Assembly (NCBI GenBank): GCA_946902985.2
Contig: OX336388.2
Coordinates: 1,391,732,223 to 1,391,796,222 of the forward strand
DNA: 64,000 nt
Direction of reading: 5' to 3'
From: Meconema thalassinum
Taxonomy: Eukaryota; Arthropoda; Insecta; Orthoptera; Tettigoniidae
Part shown: positions 33,581-45,241 of the stretch, piece after piece
Position numbering within the stretch: position 1 is the stretch's first letter
Layout: the number at the start of each line of letters is the position of its first letter
The notes under the pieces: model-generated
Seen by the model: the letters and a program-made list of their open reading frames with translations, nothing else
The model's database searches: none
Told to the model about the DNA's origin: nothing
Made by a program: the position numbers and the translations under genes

Positions 33581-34489
33581 AGTATATTAAGTATATTAGG
33601 TATATTATTGGAAGCTTTTATCTCAGTCAACTCGAATGTGCCCAAATTAGATTGGACGGGGAATTACAAATAAAATCCTAGTGCCTGAAATAAACAGCAT
33701 GAATTATAGTGCCGCCATCGTTACTTCCGACTTTGACAGTTCACCGGCTGGCGATACATTGTTGCCAGTCCACTAACGCGGATCAGCTGACGTACATGAA
33801 TATAGCCGTAAAGATAACAAAATACTCGTAATGTGAACAGACATGTTTACACACAACATCATACTCGTGAATAAGTATAGAGTAGCAGAAATTACACGTA
33901 TACTGCGGTTAACAGAATATTTCTGATAATGAAGCAGAAAAAAATTATAACAAATAAATTACTCACCATTACCGTCTTGCGTCCGGAGTCGAAGATGTCC
34001 AGAGTTCGAGAAAATGTATTATAAAACCTATAAAGGGAACACACCACTCATTTCGGAGTTACTATTGCTCGCACATTACTAATCATTTCCCGGGTTTGAC
34101 TCCTTAGTGGAGTCCCTTGTCCTAAGGCCTTTCCTCTCTTGGCGCGTGGCTTCCTCGTGCTAGACCCCGGCATGACACTATTAGGCCTACACACACGCAT
34201 GGCAGAAATAACAAAAACACTCACCTAAAGCTAACCTACAACTACACGTAATTATACTAAACTATGTCAAACGACAAACAAATACTAAGCTATTAAATAA
34301 CAACAGACTAGATTAATATTAAAAAGAACAAGAAGTTCCGTGACAAACTAAAGAGCCTACTTTTCTTAAAATTTAAGATTCATGCCAATGATTAATCTAT
34401 ATGGATCTATCTAGAATAACGACGAAATTAAGTTGGTAATATCGAAATTTCTAATTAGTTCGAAATACTGTATACCTGGCATAATTTAT

Positions 34490-35600
34490 CCAAATAGAGA
34501 ACTACAGTTGGCAGCCCTGGTGACTGAATATATTCTTAGTTCCATCTCTTAAAGTACAGAATACAAAATTTGGCTGAAGTCCAATGGATAGCATGGACGT
34601 TACATATAGTTAAACATTGTATCTAACAGCGGGCGTAAAATCATGTTGGCAACAATGACATACATGTATTGTCTGAAATAATCTGAAATAATATGATCTA
34701 TTGTTGTGTCAATTTTGAATGAAATCCATTACTTAGTATAGAAGTTACATGCATTTTAAAATTGGACCTATCAGCAGGCAGTTGGCAGCACCGGCGTAGG
34801 CCTATATTAGTTGCTCCAAATTAATCTAGAATGCCAGGTACTATACGTGTGCAAAGTTTAAAGCTATTGGCTTGCATACTTTCTGATATATTAGGGTAAC
34901 AAAAATAGAGACAGTATTTATTAACAGTTGGCAGCCCTGGTTGCTCTTAAGAATCGGCATAGTCATATCTGTTATGGTACATATAGCATATAGGAAATTT
35001 GGTTGAAATCCAAATGATAGTATAGAAGTTACATGTATTTAAAGTTGGACCTCTCAGCAGGCTTAGAATCATGTTGGTAGCACTGATGTATATAAGTTAC
35101 TTCAAATTAATATAGAATGTCAGATACTATACGTGTGCATAGTTTAAAGCTGTCGGCTTGCATACTTTCTGATATACGGGTATTTGGATTTAAACAAAAA
35201 GAGAGCATTTATTAACAGTTGGCAGCCCTGATGGCTCTTAAGAATACGCTCAGTCATATCTGTTTATGTACACATAGCACATACGAAATTTGGTTGAAAT
35301 CCAATTGATAGTGTAGAAGTTATATGCATTTAAAATTTGGACTTATCAGCAGGCGTATAATCATTTTGGCAACACTGCCATGTATGGCCTCCGGGAAATT
35401 AAAATGCAATAGTATTATCTATAAGTGTGCCAATTTTGAAATAGCTCCCATTCATACCTTCCAAGATATCCAACATTGAGCTCAAATTTTAATTGCGATT
35501 TTTCAGCAGTTGGTAGCACTGACATAATTTTCAAATATGGCCGTGAAATATTCAGGTATAGATCTTTACTCCCACCAAATTTTGTTTCGATTGCTGCAGC
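34490..35600 (+). repeat. imperfect ~285-bp tandem repeat
   Basis: Units share CAGTTGGCAGCCCTG (about 34505, 34925, 35214), a phrase around TTGGTTGAAATCCAA-TGATAGT and TAGAAGTTACATGCATTT, and CAGCAGGC (about 34773, 35055, 35347). The best spacing is about 285-290 bp. The array ends in a conserved TTTCGATTGCTGCAGCCGTT phrase and then a CA/GACA simple repeat. Confidence 0.7.
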
Positions 35601-35621
35601 CGTTTAGGAGTTGATAGGGGG

Positions 35622-35685
35622 GGACACACACACAGCCAGACAGACAGGAGGACAGACAGACAGATAGGAGGACAGACAGACATTT
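35622..35685 (+). repeat. CA and GACA simple repeat
   Basis: ACACACACACA is followed by irregular GACAGACAG and GGAGGACAGACAGACAG units, at the end of the tandem array. Confidence 0.9.
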
Positions 35686-35990
35686 GCCCGATCTCATAAG
35701 TCTACTTTTTCCTCATTTTTGCAAAATGTGGAAAGTAGGCTAAAAATATACGAGAATACACAAAGACCGCCACAGAAACTAACCAAGCACAATGCAAACA
35801 GCTGACAACAACATGTGAACGTAAGATGTTAGCTGGCAACAGCATCAGAGAAACTAGATTGATCTCGATATATCAATTTGAATGACAGCCTGTGATTGGC
35901 TGGTTAGAGTGTAGTTGTGACGTAGCACTGAAACTTCAAGTCGGAAGTAAGGATGGCTCTAGTATACTTATACACTTAATATACTCACAT

Positions 35991-38125
35991 AAATGGCTAA
36001 ATTGGAAGTTTAATTTTGTTCATCAAGCAAACATCATAATGTCCGACTAACTTAACAGTTAATGAAGGTTCAGTGGATATGTATATATTATAAAACTTAT
36101 GTAGAACAGTATTTATTATTATATTCAAGTATTTTCCACCTGTCAATACAATTCATTTTTTTACTTCGGTGGTAGTACTTTTTCGGTCGGAAGACCTACC
36201 TCGGCTACACTGTAGTGATCTCTTACACATAAAACTATATCACAACATAATGTAAGTCATATTAAAACACTGTCATTTACATGTTTTCTTTACAATAAGT
36301 TGAAACACACACTTAAAATTTGTTTGCTGGAATCTTAAAAAAAAAAACAGGTACGGTAGCTTTAAAATGTTAGAAATATTTTCTACAATGTTTAATAAAA
36401 ATGTTGAGAATGCCTCAAATTTAGGTTGAACCGTTTTTCTTTTCCACCTGTAGTCTTCCCTTTTTTCTCTTTTCTTCGGCGTGTCAATTATCGGAATTGT
36501 TCTCCTTTCTTCTTGGTTATTAATGGCCAGAATAGCCGAGCAGATCAGTGGACATTTCTATAATTGCTGATCAAGGTTCGTTATAGCGATTTCTTACTAT
36601 GCCGAATCGTGATTAGTGACACCTCTTTCCTTTCAACTTCCTTTTTCCGTCACCTGTGACAACCGTTTGCTTCTCTCTGGGCAGTCTTCTGTTTTTTCTA
36701 TCAAGGTAGGACCTGTTGGTTTATGCACCCGCTCTCATTTTCGAGATGCCTTGTTTTTCTATCCGTTTTTTCCCGTTCGTTTGTGTTATTTATAAAAGTG
36801 CGCGTAGAGGTGCGAATCTCGTTCATTTAATGTCCTTCCGTTATGCCGGATTTATGCTGACACCATCAAGGTAGGTTACGTAATTTTATCTTTGCTCATT
36901 GTATGGAATACTAGTATGTCCATGGAGTATGTGTTTCGATCCCGATAATCTTTGTCCCCATTTCGTCGTATCTTTTTGTGTTGGTATTTGGTACGGCTTA
37001 CTGAGTAGCGTGTGTTCAACAGTAAGACCTATGCCATGCCTCTTATCTTTTAGTTTGCCTCTTATCTTAGGATTGCGTTTTCTTATGCAAGTCCATGAGT
37101 ACGGCTTAATCCCTTCCTGACGTAACTTATAACTTATTTTGATGGGTATCTTTTATTTTGTGTTGCAATATCTTTCTCGTAATTATTTTTAATATCGGTT
37201 TCTTGCCCCTTTTTGTGTTTATTCTTTTACGTCATATCTACGCGCGCTTTTATTAATACACCGTCCCCCACGCACTCCCTCATCTCCTTCAGGGCTATTT
37301 GAGCTACCGTTCGCTCCTTTGACGGTAGACTCTCTTTCCCCGACTCTTTGTCTAGCCCTTTTAATCTTTATTTTTCACAATGTAATTTTACTCTTTACGA
37401 GTATACTTTCCCAAATGTGTTCCCCCCTTTACCGTTATCTACTATCGATCATGACATTTTCGTTTCGGTCCTTTCACCCGTTATTTTACCTAACATCACA
37501 TGTTTGACGTCCACTTAACCTCATTCATAGCATGTAATGCTTCCTCGTCATTCCTTGATGTTATCTCTTTGGTCAATACATTACCTCTTCTTTGCCTACG
37601 TGTTGAGTATGTGTACCTTATTTATTAGTCTTTATTTCTTTAGGCTAAGCTAAGCTAGGCCCATAATGAAAAGCGCATTCGAATAGAACTTGCATTCACA
37701 GGGCAGTGAATGTACGTTCAATCCATCGCCTCTGATACCTTCATAACCTTAGTCCGGTTTAACGGGCCCAGCGCCAGGCTAATCGGTACCCACTTCCACT
37801 GCGAACTACATCTTGCGAAAGGCCAGACGGCACAAGGTCTAACCCATATACAGTAATAAAATAAAACTTTTCACATGGGAAGCTATTTGTCTTGGCAGCA
37901 AAGGTCCAATTTAATTCAATGTGTAGCGAGAGTGGACAGGGTCAAGTGCTGTCGCCAAGCAAAAAGAGGCAAAGTTACACACTTCACAAGAATAGCAGGA
38001 ATGTTTAATACAATGACTTTGTGAGGAGGAGCATTCGTCGCAAAATCCATGGATTTTACTTTCGAAACCAATTGAGAACTTAACATACAATCCTGGCTGC
38101 AGTAAACTCAGATTCCGACCTTCCA
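35991..38125. other. no recognisable gene; pyrimidine-rich sequence
   Basis: About 2.1 kb with only short frames. From about 36420 to 37640 the plus strand is rich in T and C, similar in composition to 11800-12990, but I could not align the two by eye. No inverted ends, tRNA head or protein family is seen. It may be host intron. Confidence 0.4.
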
Positions 38126-38232
38126 GATTTAAAAAAAATCTACTTTCCATTTGATGCTTGAGGACAGGGAATTTGAGTATGCGAGAAGAGGAAATAATGC
38201 CATAATGGTGGAGAGAGTGATTTAGTGATATA

Positions 38233-39773
38233 ATAATAACGTTTTATTGCGCACAAGTTGTGCAAAATTTGTATTTCAGCCTATGCAGTGATCTATGATG
38301 GGTTTCCCTCTATTCCTACAATGAAGAACGTGATAACGTTCACAGATTCCGTCACACAGCTCACAGACACAGGCCGGGTCCGGATCATGGAATGTCTTTG
38401 TCTTGCACATTCTATGGTGGAAACCGTGCACAGCCAAAGAGGTCACAAAGTGCCGCAAGTCCTGGTTCGGTTCCATCCATGCTCTGTTGATCATAGCCTC
38501 GGTCGAGTAGAATTCTTCCCAGATTTCACTTCTTTTCAATGTTCTTTCTGCTAGAACCCTCTTCCAGCAGGTCGTAGTAGGCAAAGCGAACTTGAATCTA
38601 AAATCCTCCATCAAGAAGGGTTCCCGAGTGAGCACATACACTAATCTTGATCGTGTGTACTTGGATACTCCAAGGACAGCCTTCAAGTATCTAGCCTTTA
38701 CCTGTTTCAATGTTCGGAGGTCTCCTATGCTTAACTTGTCCCAAATTATCTCTATGCCATACGTGAGGATTGGAACCACTTTTGCATCGAAGAGTGCAAT
38801 GGCAGATCTCAAGGATAGTCTTGTAATGGCTCCGACGTCAAATATAGCCTTGGTAGCTGCTGTCGCTCTTTGTTTTACGTGGATTTTGAACGAGTTCATT
38901 GTCGTTTGTAACGTTACACCCAGATATTTAAAGCTATTGACAGTCTTCAGTGGTTTACTTTTGAAAAATATTCTCTGTTCTTGGGAAACACGTCCACCCT
39001 TCCTGAAAATCATATGCTCGGTCTTCTCTGTATTAACTTGCAATTCATTCTTATCTGCCCATTTCTCCAGAGCATGGGTTGCAATTTGGAGGTCCCTGAT
39101 GTTCTGCGACCCCAAAACCATGTCGTCGGCGTAAAGGTATATCTTCGTTTCCTTTGAAACTTCTCTGACTGCATGAACAATATCGTGCGTGGCGACATTG
39201 AACAGCAGGGGACTGAGGGGATCTCCCTGAAGTACGCCGTTCGTTTGTATGAACTGTCTGGAAATGGTTACGTTGTCGGAGATTTTTATATTATTGCTCC
39301 TTAACATGTTATGAACCAGAATTGTGAGTGCTTTATTTTCTGTCGCTATCGAATTTAGTTTCGTGGAGATGATGGTCCTGCTTAGATTGTCGAAGGCTTT
39401 CGAGAAATCAATAAATACTGCATGGAATTTTCCTTGAGGTGTTCTAAGGGTATTCTCTATATCATCTTTGAGATTTCTAATTGCCTGAAGCGTGTTTCTC
39501 CCTCGTCTAAAACCAAATTGCTCTTCTGGTATTTTAACGTCGATTTCTTCAGAGAGTCTGTTCGTCATGAGCTTTGTAAGTATCTTTAATAAATTGCTTT
39601 CTAGGGCAATCCCTCTGTAGGAGTTGGGGTCACACACATCTCCTTTTCCTTTGTGTAGTACCTTTATTGTAGAAGTTTTCCATGACAATGGGATGTCTCC
39701 TGATTGTAAGCATAGGTTCATTAGGTCTGTAATAGCTGGGAGTAATACCGTAACTGCTGTCTTAATATGCTCA
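38233..39773 (-). mobile_element. 5'-truncated non-LTR retrotransposon
   Basis: Perfect 10-bp duplications TAGTGATATA flank it (38223-38232 and 39774-39783). The 3' end on the minus strand is AT-rich (GCAATAAAACGTTATTAT). The insertion splits the Tc1/mariner-type transposase between the residues MVER and HDYLV. Confidence 0.9.
38276..39773 (-). CDS. LINE reverse transcriptase, open but 5'-truncated
   Basis: An open frame of about 500 codons. The first five residues of the longest frame (to 39790) come from the flanking transposon; the LINE part begins near YEHIKTAVTVLL. RT motifs: PNSYRGIALES, EEQFGFRRGRNTLQAIRNL, AVFIDFSKAFDN, NGVLQGDPLSPLLFNV, IYLYADDMVLG (YADD) and FKYLGVTL. The C-terminus has a cysteine/histidine knuckle, CVCELCDGICERYHVLHC. 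The endonuclease part is missing. I cannot assign the clade firmly; the knuckle and thumb do not match the RTE elements in this window. Confidence 0.85.
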
Positions 39774-40456
39774 TAGTGATATAGCATCATGATTATCTTG
39801 TGGCACTTAAAAAGTACAGAGATGGAGGGAGGAATGTGGTGTATAGTGATGAATCATGGGTCAATACTGGGACTACAATTGAGAAGATATGGCAAGACAA
39901 GACAATACAATACAATACAAAACAAAACAACATCAAAGCAAGCGTTTCTGGCGGGACTATCGACATACCTAAAGGCTCCTACTGCACAGGGTCCGCGGTT
40001 TGCAATAGTCCACATAGGAAATGAAAATTGATTTGTTCCCAATGCACAGTATTTCTGTGCAAAAAGAACGCAGATGTGCATGATGTAATGGATGGTGGAA
40101 CCTACGAAAAGTATTTAAAAAACCAAGTGCTACCTAACTTGCCAGCCAAATCTGTGATTGTTATTGACAATGCGTCATATCACAGTAGTAAAGTTGAGGT
40201 CATTCCGACTTTGGCGTGGATAAAAGGATAAATGCAGGATGACTTTAATCACACGTGGAGCGATATGAAGAGCATAATATGTTGAAGAAACATTTAATGA
40301 AAACTATTTGACATGTGAAATATTACTACGATAAATACAAAATTGATGAAATGGCTAAGGAAATGGGTGATTTAGTTTTATGCCTTCCACCTTATTAATG
40401 TGAACTAAATCCAATTGAATTAGTATAGTCAGGTCAAACATGTTGAATTGAACAAT

Positions 40457-40929
40457 TGGTAGCATGCTAAGCTTCTATGCCCAAGATCGTGGGTTCAAAC
40501 CCGGCCGAAGTCATCGGATTTTTGAAGAGCGTTAAGAATTCCTCAATATGCCTTCCTTCGGAGGGGAAGTAAAGCCGGCGGTCCCATGTTAAAGAACCTT
40601 CCACTAATTACACCTGTGTGAAGCTAAATTATAGGTTAAACATTTGAATAACGCTCTTAGGTTCCAACGTTCGTTGCCAGGAGCAGACTGTGGTGGCGTC
40701 TAGTAACCAAGATCTGCACTAATAGTCGTTGACGGTGATGTTTGGCAGCAAAAGTAGGAACTACTTGAAAATTCAATGCCGGCAGTCCTTACTTGAATTA
40801 AAAACAGATAACACACACTAATACATTCATCACAACTAACACCGGTTATCAGACAGATTCTACACACATCCATAGTACACGGGGCTACATGACAGCATTG
40901 TCGCAGCCCCTAAACTGAGGAACCAACCA
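40457..40929 (+). mobile_element. tRNA-headed SINE in the Tc1/mariner-type transposase
   Basis: An 11-bp perfect duplication AATTGAACAAT flanks it (40446-40456 and 40930-40940). The head reads TGGTAGCATGCTAAGC with B-box GTGGGTTCAAACCCGGCC. The body has CCTTCCTTCGGAGGGGAAGT and AAAGCCGGCGGTCCCATG. The tail carries GTCGCAGCCCCTAAACTGAG and ends in ACCAACC. Confidence 0.9.
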
Positions 40930-41515
40930 AATTGAACAATGTGAACTTCAAAGTAAAAAATAATGAGCAGTTGATTCAGGAAGGGTTTAATAATGTGACA
41001 GCCGAGAAGTGTCACGGATGTAAAAAACAAATCGAGCCTGACGCTTGGAAAGCCGATGAAATGGAGGACGATATTGAACCTCTACTCATAATCTGGTTGA
41101 CAGCCTTTCATCAGATAATGAATCAACCGACTGTGATGGCAAACGGGATGCCAGTCTGCTGTTACCACGAAAGGCAAGCCAATAAGGAGCAACGTACTGT
41201 AACTTTAACTGTAGTCGAAATTTCACACATATATATTCCTTGTGCTTGTACTTTCTTTATTTCGTTTTGATTCCTTTCTTTTTTGTTACATTCAGCATTG
41301 GATATAATTTATTTTATTTTGTTGTATGTGTTATGTTACAATTAGTATTATTATACAATACTTAATTCAAGTCACTGTACGATCGGTGAATGTGTAGAAA
41401 GAGTACGCTAAGCGCTCTGTACTGCCTCCTCTCATTGAGTGGAACAATTACTGGCAACCCTGTCCTAACACGTTTTAAGACCAATGCTTCATTCTAAACG
41501 TTGGATGCCTTATAG

Positions 41516-41796
41516 TAGTAGTGTAATAAGTTGTCCAGTTTTTAATCCCCACAGCTCGTTCGAGTGAAGACAGTCTCAAAGCGAGCGTGACCTTGTGTAA
41601 CTTGTATGGCTTTGGCTTTGATGCATGGGACACTGACCATAAAATCTCTCTCTCGACCTTTTAACTGCCATGTATTTCCATATGAATAAACACTCATATG
41701 CCAAGTTATTTGCACACATCTTAGTGCCATTCTACACCTAGGCCCTAAGTCAATTTAACAGATTCCCCTTCTCTTGTTGGTCCCATATATTACATA
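41516..41796. other. no recognisable feature
   Basis: About 280 bp between the end of the Tc1/mariner-type element and the 164-bp tandem repeat. Only short frames are present and no similarity is seen. Confidence 0.5.
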
Positions 41797-42865
41797 CTAG
41801 CTGTACCCGGCATGCGTTGCAATGCCAAACAAAGTAAGTGTTGGCGTTGTAACTTTGTTTGTTGAAATGCTTTTGGATACACATTTTTTTTTCTTTTTCC
41901 CTTAACTACCTCTAAACTTTTGTAAAATGGATTTATTAATTCAGAAACATTTGTGAGAACGTGCACAACAACTCACCAAAGTTTCATCGCTATCAAATGA
42001 ATGGTATATGAAGGCATACGGGACTTGGTTGAAACTATTTGCGCGCCGTCACCCATTTGTTGAATCTACTCGTACACTACCTAATGTAATATGGCTTGAC
42101 TAAGTCAGAAACCTCTGCAGGAGTGTACACAACGACTCACCAAAGTTCCTTCGCAATCGGATGAATGGTAGGCTATATGAACACATAAGGGATTTTGTTG
42201 AAACTATTTTCGCGCCGTCATTCTTTTGTTGAATCTACTCGTGCGCCACCTATTGGAAAATGGATTTACTAATCCATAAACCTTCGCAGGAATGTACACA
42301 ACTCAAAGTTTTATCACAATTGGATGGATGGTATATGAACGCATACGGAACTTTGTTGAAATGATTCATGTCCTGTCGCTCATTAGTTGAATCTACTCGC
42401 ACGCTACCAATTGTAAAATTGATTTACTAAATCGGAAACCTTTGCTGGAGTGGAAACAACAATTCACCAAAATTCATTGCATACCTGCCAACTTTTGAAA
42501 AGGGCTATCAGTAAAACTCACGCGCGACATAAAAATCTAACGATTTTCGACATACTCCGGCTTGACGAAAATAATAATACTTCTTGGCTACAAAATACAA
42601 TAATTAATGCTTTTAACAGGATACTTCAATGAAATCATATCGACTTACATGATTTGTAGATGAACATAACAATCAAGAAGAAATCCATGTTAATCAGCAG
42701 CAGGCGTGGTGAATATTGGTTTGGAGCAGACATAACAGGACTTCCTTGATCGATTAAGCTGATATACGATAATTGAAAAAGGCTTTAAACAATAGAACTT
42801 GTTTAACGTAACACAGGCAAGAAATAATATAATACACACTGCAAGTCACATGCTAGTTCGACTTT

Positions 42866-43831
42866 TAAGTCATGGTTGTGGCCTTTTTAGCTTCCTGCAA
42901 AAAGTCTTGAGAAAATGTTTTGTCATAACAGGGACCAGAACTCCTGGTCTTCAAAATAGAAATAGACTCCAGAGATTCATTGGACATGGATGACCTGAAC
43001 TGTGTTCTATTTTTCTTCACAAGGGTAAAAACACGTTCACATTCTGCATTGCTATGGGGTATGGTGAGAATAGAGAGCAATACTCTAGAAATTCGGTTAT
43101 ACTTAAGAAGTCCATCGGCTCCACGAATTCTTGATATTTGTGCCCAACTGGAATTACTTGCAGCATCTTGATGTGCAGCCAAAGTGTCATCTACCTGAAG
43201 AGCTGTGAACTGCCTCTGAAGCTCATTCACCATCTCATCTGTAGTTTCATTCTCTTCCTTGCATAACATGATAGGAAACTTTTCCAAGAAAAAAACGAAT
43301 GGAAGAAAACTGTGCATCTTCAATTTTGTCTAACCTAGCAACTTGAGCATTCTTTAACACGTCATCCTTGAGTGGAAACTTGTTAATGATTTAGTCACAG
43401 GTAGTACAAAAGTAGTTTCTCACTGATGAAAAGAAAAGGGATTTATCTGTATCCGGTCCGTTCTGAAGGCACTTAACAACTTCAGATGATGCATTTTTTG
43501 CCATTTTATTTACAATGCATGTCGTTTTCATGCGACCACAACTATATTTCTTTGCAACTTCTGATGTGGGAAACATCTTCTTAAATAAAGCACCAGCATG
43601 ATCAGCCGCACGTAAGGGCACATTGTGTTCCACCAAAAAGGAAGTAAACAGACACTCGGCCCTAATTACGCCAATGTCAACGTTTCCAGACTTAGCAAAA
43701 AAGGTGTTGATTTTCTTGCTATCTTCCTTCGATTTAACATAACTTATGTGTTTACCGCACTTCACATGATTACTTAATTTTTCCACCATGTGCAATATTA
43801 ATATCACACCCACATACCGTGCAAAAGGCAA
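42866..43831 (-). pseudogene. hAT-1a transposase with deleted catalytic centre
   Basis: The minus strand keeps the N-terminal finger region (NHVKCGKHISYVKSKEDSKK), then AGALFKKMFPTSEVAKKYSC. It joins VKCLQNGP directly to DTDKSLFFSSVRNYFC, skipping the catalytic block present in hAT-1b. After frameshifts it continues with a hAT C-terminal dimerisation segment, NAECERVFTLVKKNRTQFRS. The start of the finger is frameshifted near 43780. The product could not cut DNA, but the DNA-binding and dimerisation ends remain readable. Confidence 0.85.
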
Positions 43832-44277
43832 TTTTTTCTCCCTTTCTTGATTTTAGTATGCGCAGAAAATCAACCGAGTATGATTCTTTAAATGTCTGGA
43901 CGCCAACCTCGTGAAGAAAGAATATGCACATGGTAGAAGAAAAAAAACACACACGTGGAACGAATGTAATGTAATTAGTCCAAGGAATACAGGAAACTGC
44001 GAAGCACGAAGTTATAGCACAAAAACTCGAACGCTTAATTAAAATATGCCATAACCTTAAAAGACGAAAACATTCAAGGAACACCAACTTCGCGAACAAT
44101 GAACAACTAATGTGGTCAAAGAATATGGTTTAAATCGCAACGAGCGAACGGAGCGGAACAAAGAATATGCGAAGCAGAGCCTGTCGACACTTAAGATTAA
44201 CATGGAAGAACGGTTATCCCGGCTTCAAATTCAATTACAATGACGACACAAATATCACACGGTTAAAAGTACGAATC

Positions 44278-44473
44278 GTTCTACTCATAGGGTTAGTACT
44301 GCTGTTCTGACTCAGTGAGGAAAGCAATGGCAAACTACCTCACTCCTCATCTTGCCTAGTACGCCTCAATATAGCGCTGCCTTGGGTTTTTGGTGGGTAT
44401 ATACCCACATAACCTAACGGCAGTGGTTTTTGAGGATCCAACCAGCCTTCGGGCTGACTACCTAACAGACATA
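44278..44473 (+). mobile_element. short SINE-like insertion in hAT-1a
   Basis: hAT-1b is continuous here (ACGAATCAACTCAAAGAACG at about 60229-60248), whereas hAT-1a has 196 extra bases. These include CAGTGAGGAAAGCAATGGCA and a 3' part with GAGGATCCAACCAGCCTTCG. I take it for the 3' part of a retroposon. A clear target duplication is not visible. Confidence 0.7.
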
Positions 44474-45241
44474 TCAAAGAACGAGTTATCGACTATCGTG
44501 GACTTGCCTTCGACCCACGCAAACAATCGATTGTACGGAAGTGGGCGGTATTATCGAATGTAAATTATCGTTTCAAATTTTTGTCCGCGAAATCGTAAAA
44601 TGACACCGTTCATCCGTAAAACCGTAAAATGCTGCAATTTCCGTAAATTTTACGGATAAACCGTAAAAGTTGGCAGGTATGTCATTGCAATTGCATGAAT
44701 GGTATATGAACGCATACAGGATTTTGTTGAAACGATATGCGAATCGACTTGTGCGCTACCTATTGTAAAATGGATTTACTAAATCTGAAACATTCGCAGG
44801 AATGTGCACAACAACTCATCCAAGTTTCTTCGCAATCGGATGAATGTTATATGAACGCATACGGGAATTTGTTTAAACGATTCACGCGCTATCACTCATT
44901 TGTTGAATCTACTCGTGCCCTACCTATTGTAAAATATATTTACTAAGTTAGAAACCTTCGCGGGAGTGGGAACAACAATTTACTAAAATTTCATCGCTAT
45001 GTAATGAAAGGTATATGAACGCATGTGGGACTTGACTGAAACGAATCACGCGCCAACACTCATTTGTTGAAACAACTCGCGCGCTATATATTGTAAAATG
45101 GATTTACTAATCCATAAACCTTCGCAAGAGTGTACACAACTCACCAAAGTTTCATTGCAATCGGATGGATGGTATATGAACGCATGCGGGACTTTGTTGA
45201 AACGAATCGATCGCCAACACTCATTTGATTAAACTATTCGA

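Larger units (their letters stand above)
33581..35990. mobile_element. candidate non-autonomous element with AT-rich inverted ends
   Basis: AGTATATTAAGTATATTAGG at about 33581 and the complement of AGTATATTAAGTGTATAAGT ending near 35988 are inverted. GCCATCNTTACTTCCGACTT is also inverted at about 33713 and 35940. The left tip was split by the SINE at 33084-33580, so part of it lies before 33084. An inner inverted pair AGCCTACTTTTC (about 34350) and GAAAGTAGGCT (about 35741) brackets a tandem array. No protein is visible. The outer boundary and TSD are uncertain. Confidence 0.4.
38150..41270 (+). pseudogene. DDE transposase of Tc1/mariner type with long D-to-E spacing
   Basis: The first piece ends EYARRGNNAIMVER before the LINE. 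The second begins HDYLVALKKYRD and contains VVYSDESWVN (first Asp), DVMDGGTYEKYLKNQVLPNL, VIVIDNASYHS (second Asp, GAC at 40166) and a degenerate LPPY followed by LNPIELV (Glu, GAA at 40417). The D-to-E distance is about 83 codons, far more than the 34-41 of ordinary Tc1/mariner, which suggests a long-spacing (DD82E-like) group. The last piece (NNVNFKVKNNEQLIQEGFNN) is the C-terminus. Stops at 40228 and others, plus indels, mark a pseudogene. Confidence 0.75.
38150..41515 (+). mobile_element. Tc1/mariner-type transposon split by a LINE and a SINE
   Basis: Transposase coding is found in three pieces (38150-38222, 39784-40445, 40941-41270), separated by a LINE with a 10-bp TSD and a SINE with an 11-bp TSD. 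The right end is the segment 41480-41515, whose complement starts CTATAAGGCATCCAACG. The same 36-nt end occurs at 62430-62465 with one mismatch, which supports it as a terminal repeat. The left end was not found and may be lost. Stops and small indels show it is inactive. Confidence 0.75.
42480..44681 (-). mobile_element. hAT-1a: internally deleted hAT transposon
   Basis: Ends CATACCTGCCAACTTTT (42480) and AAAAGTTGGCAGGTATG (44681) are perfect inverted repeats, flanked by a 6-bp duplication TCATTG (42474-42479 and 44682-44687). The right subterminal region repeats CCGTAAA several times. It is a sister copy of hAT-1b (55620-60446), missing about 1.06 kb of the transposase centre. A 196-bp insertion sits at 44278-44473. 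Confidence 0.95.

Noticed and set aside
34050..34200. Possible LTR or promoter region near 34050-34200
   Set aside because: A GC-richer patch only; no TG...CA ends, polypurine tract or paired copy was found.
43770..44099. Frame shared by hAT-1a and hAT-1b upstream of the transposase (also 59836-60069) as a second gene
   Set aside because: It overlaps the 5' UTR and the transposase start, is frameshifted between the copies and has no recognisable motif.
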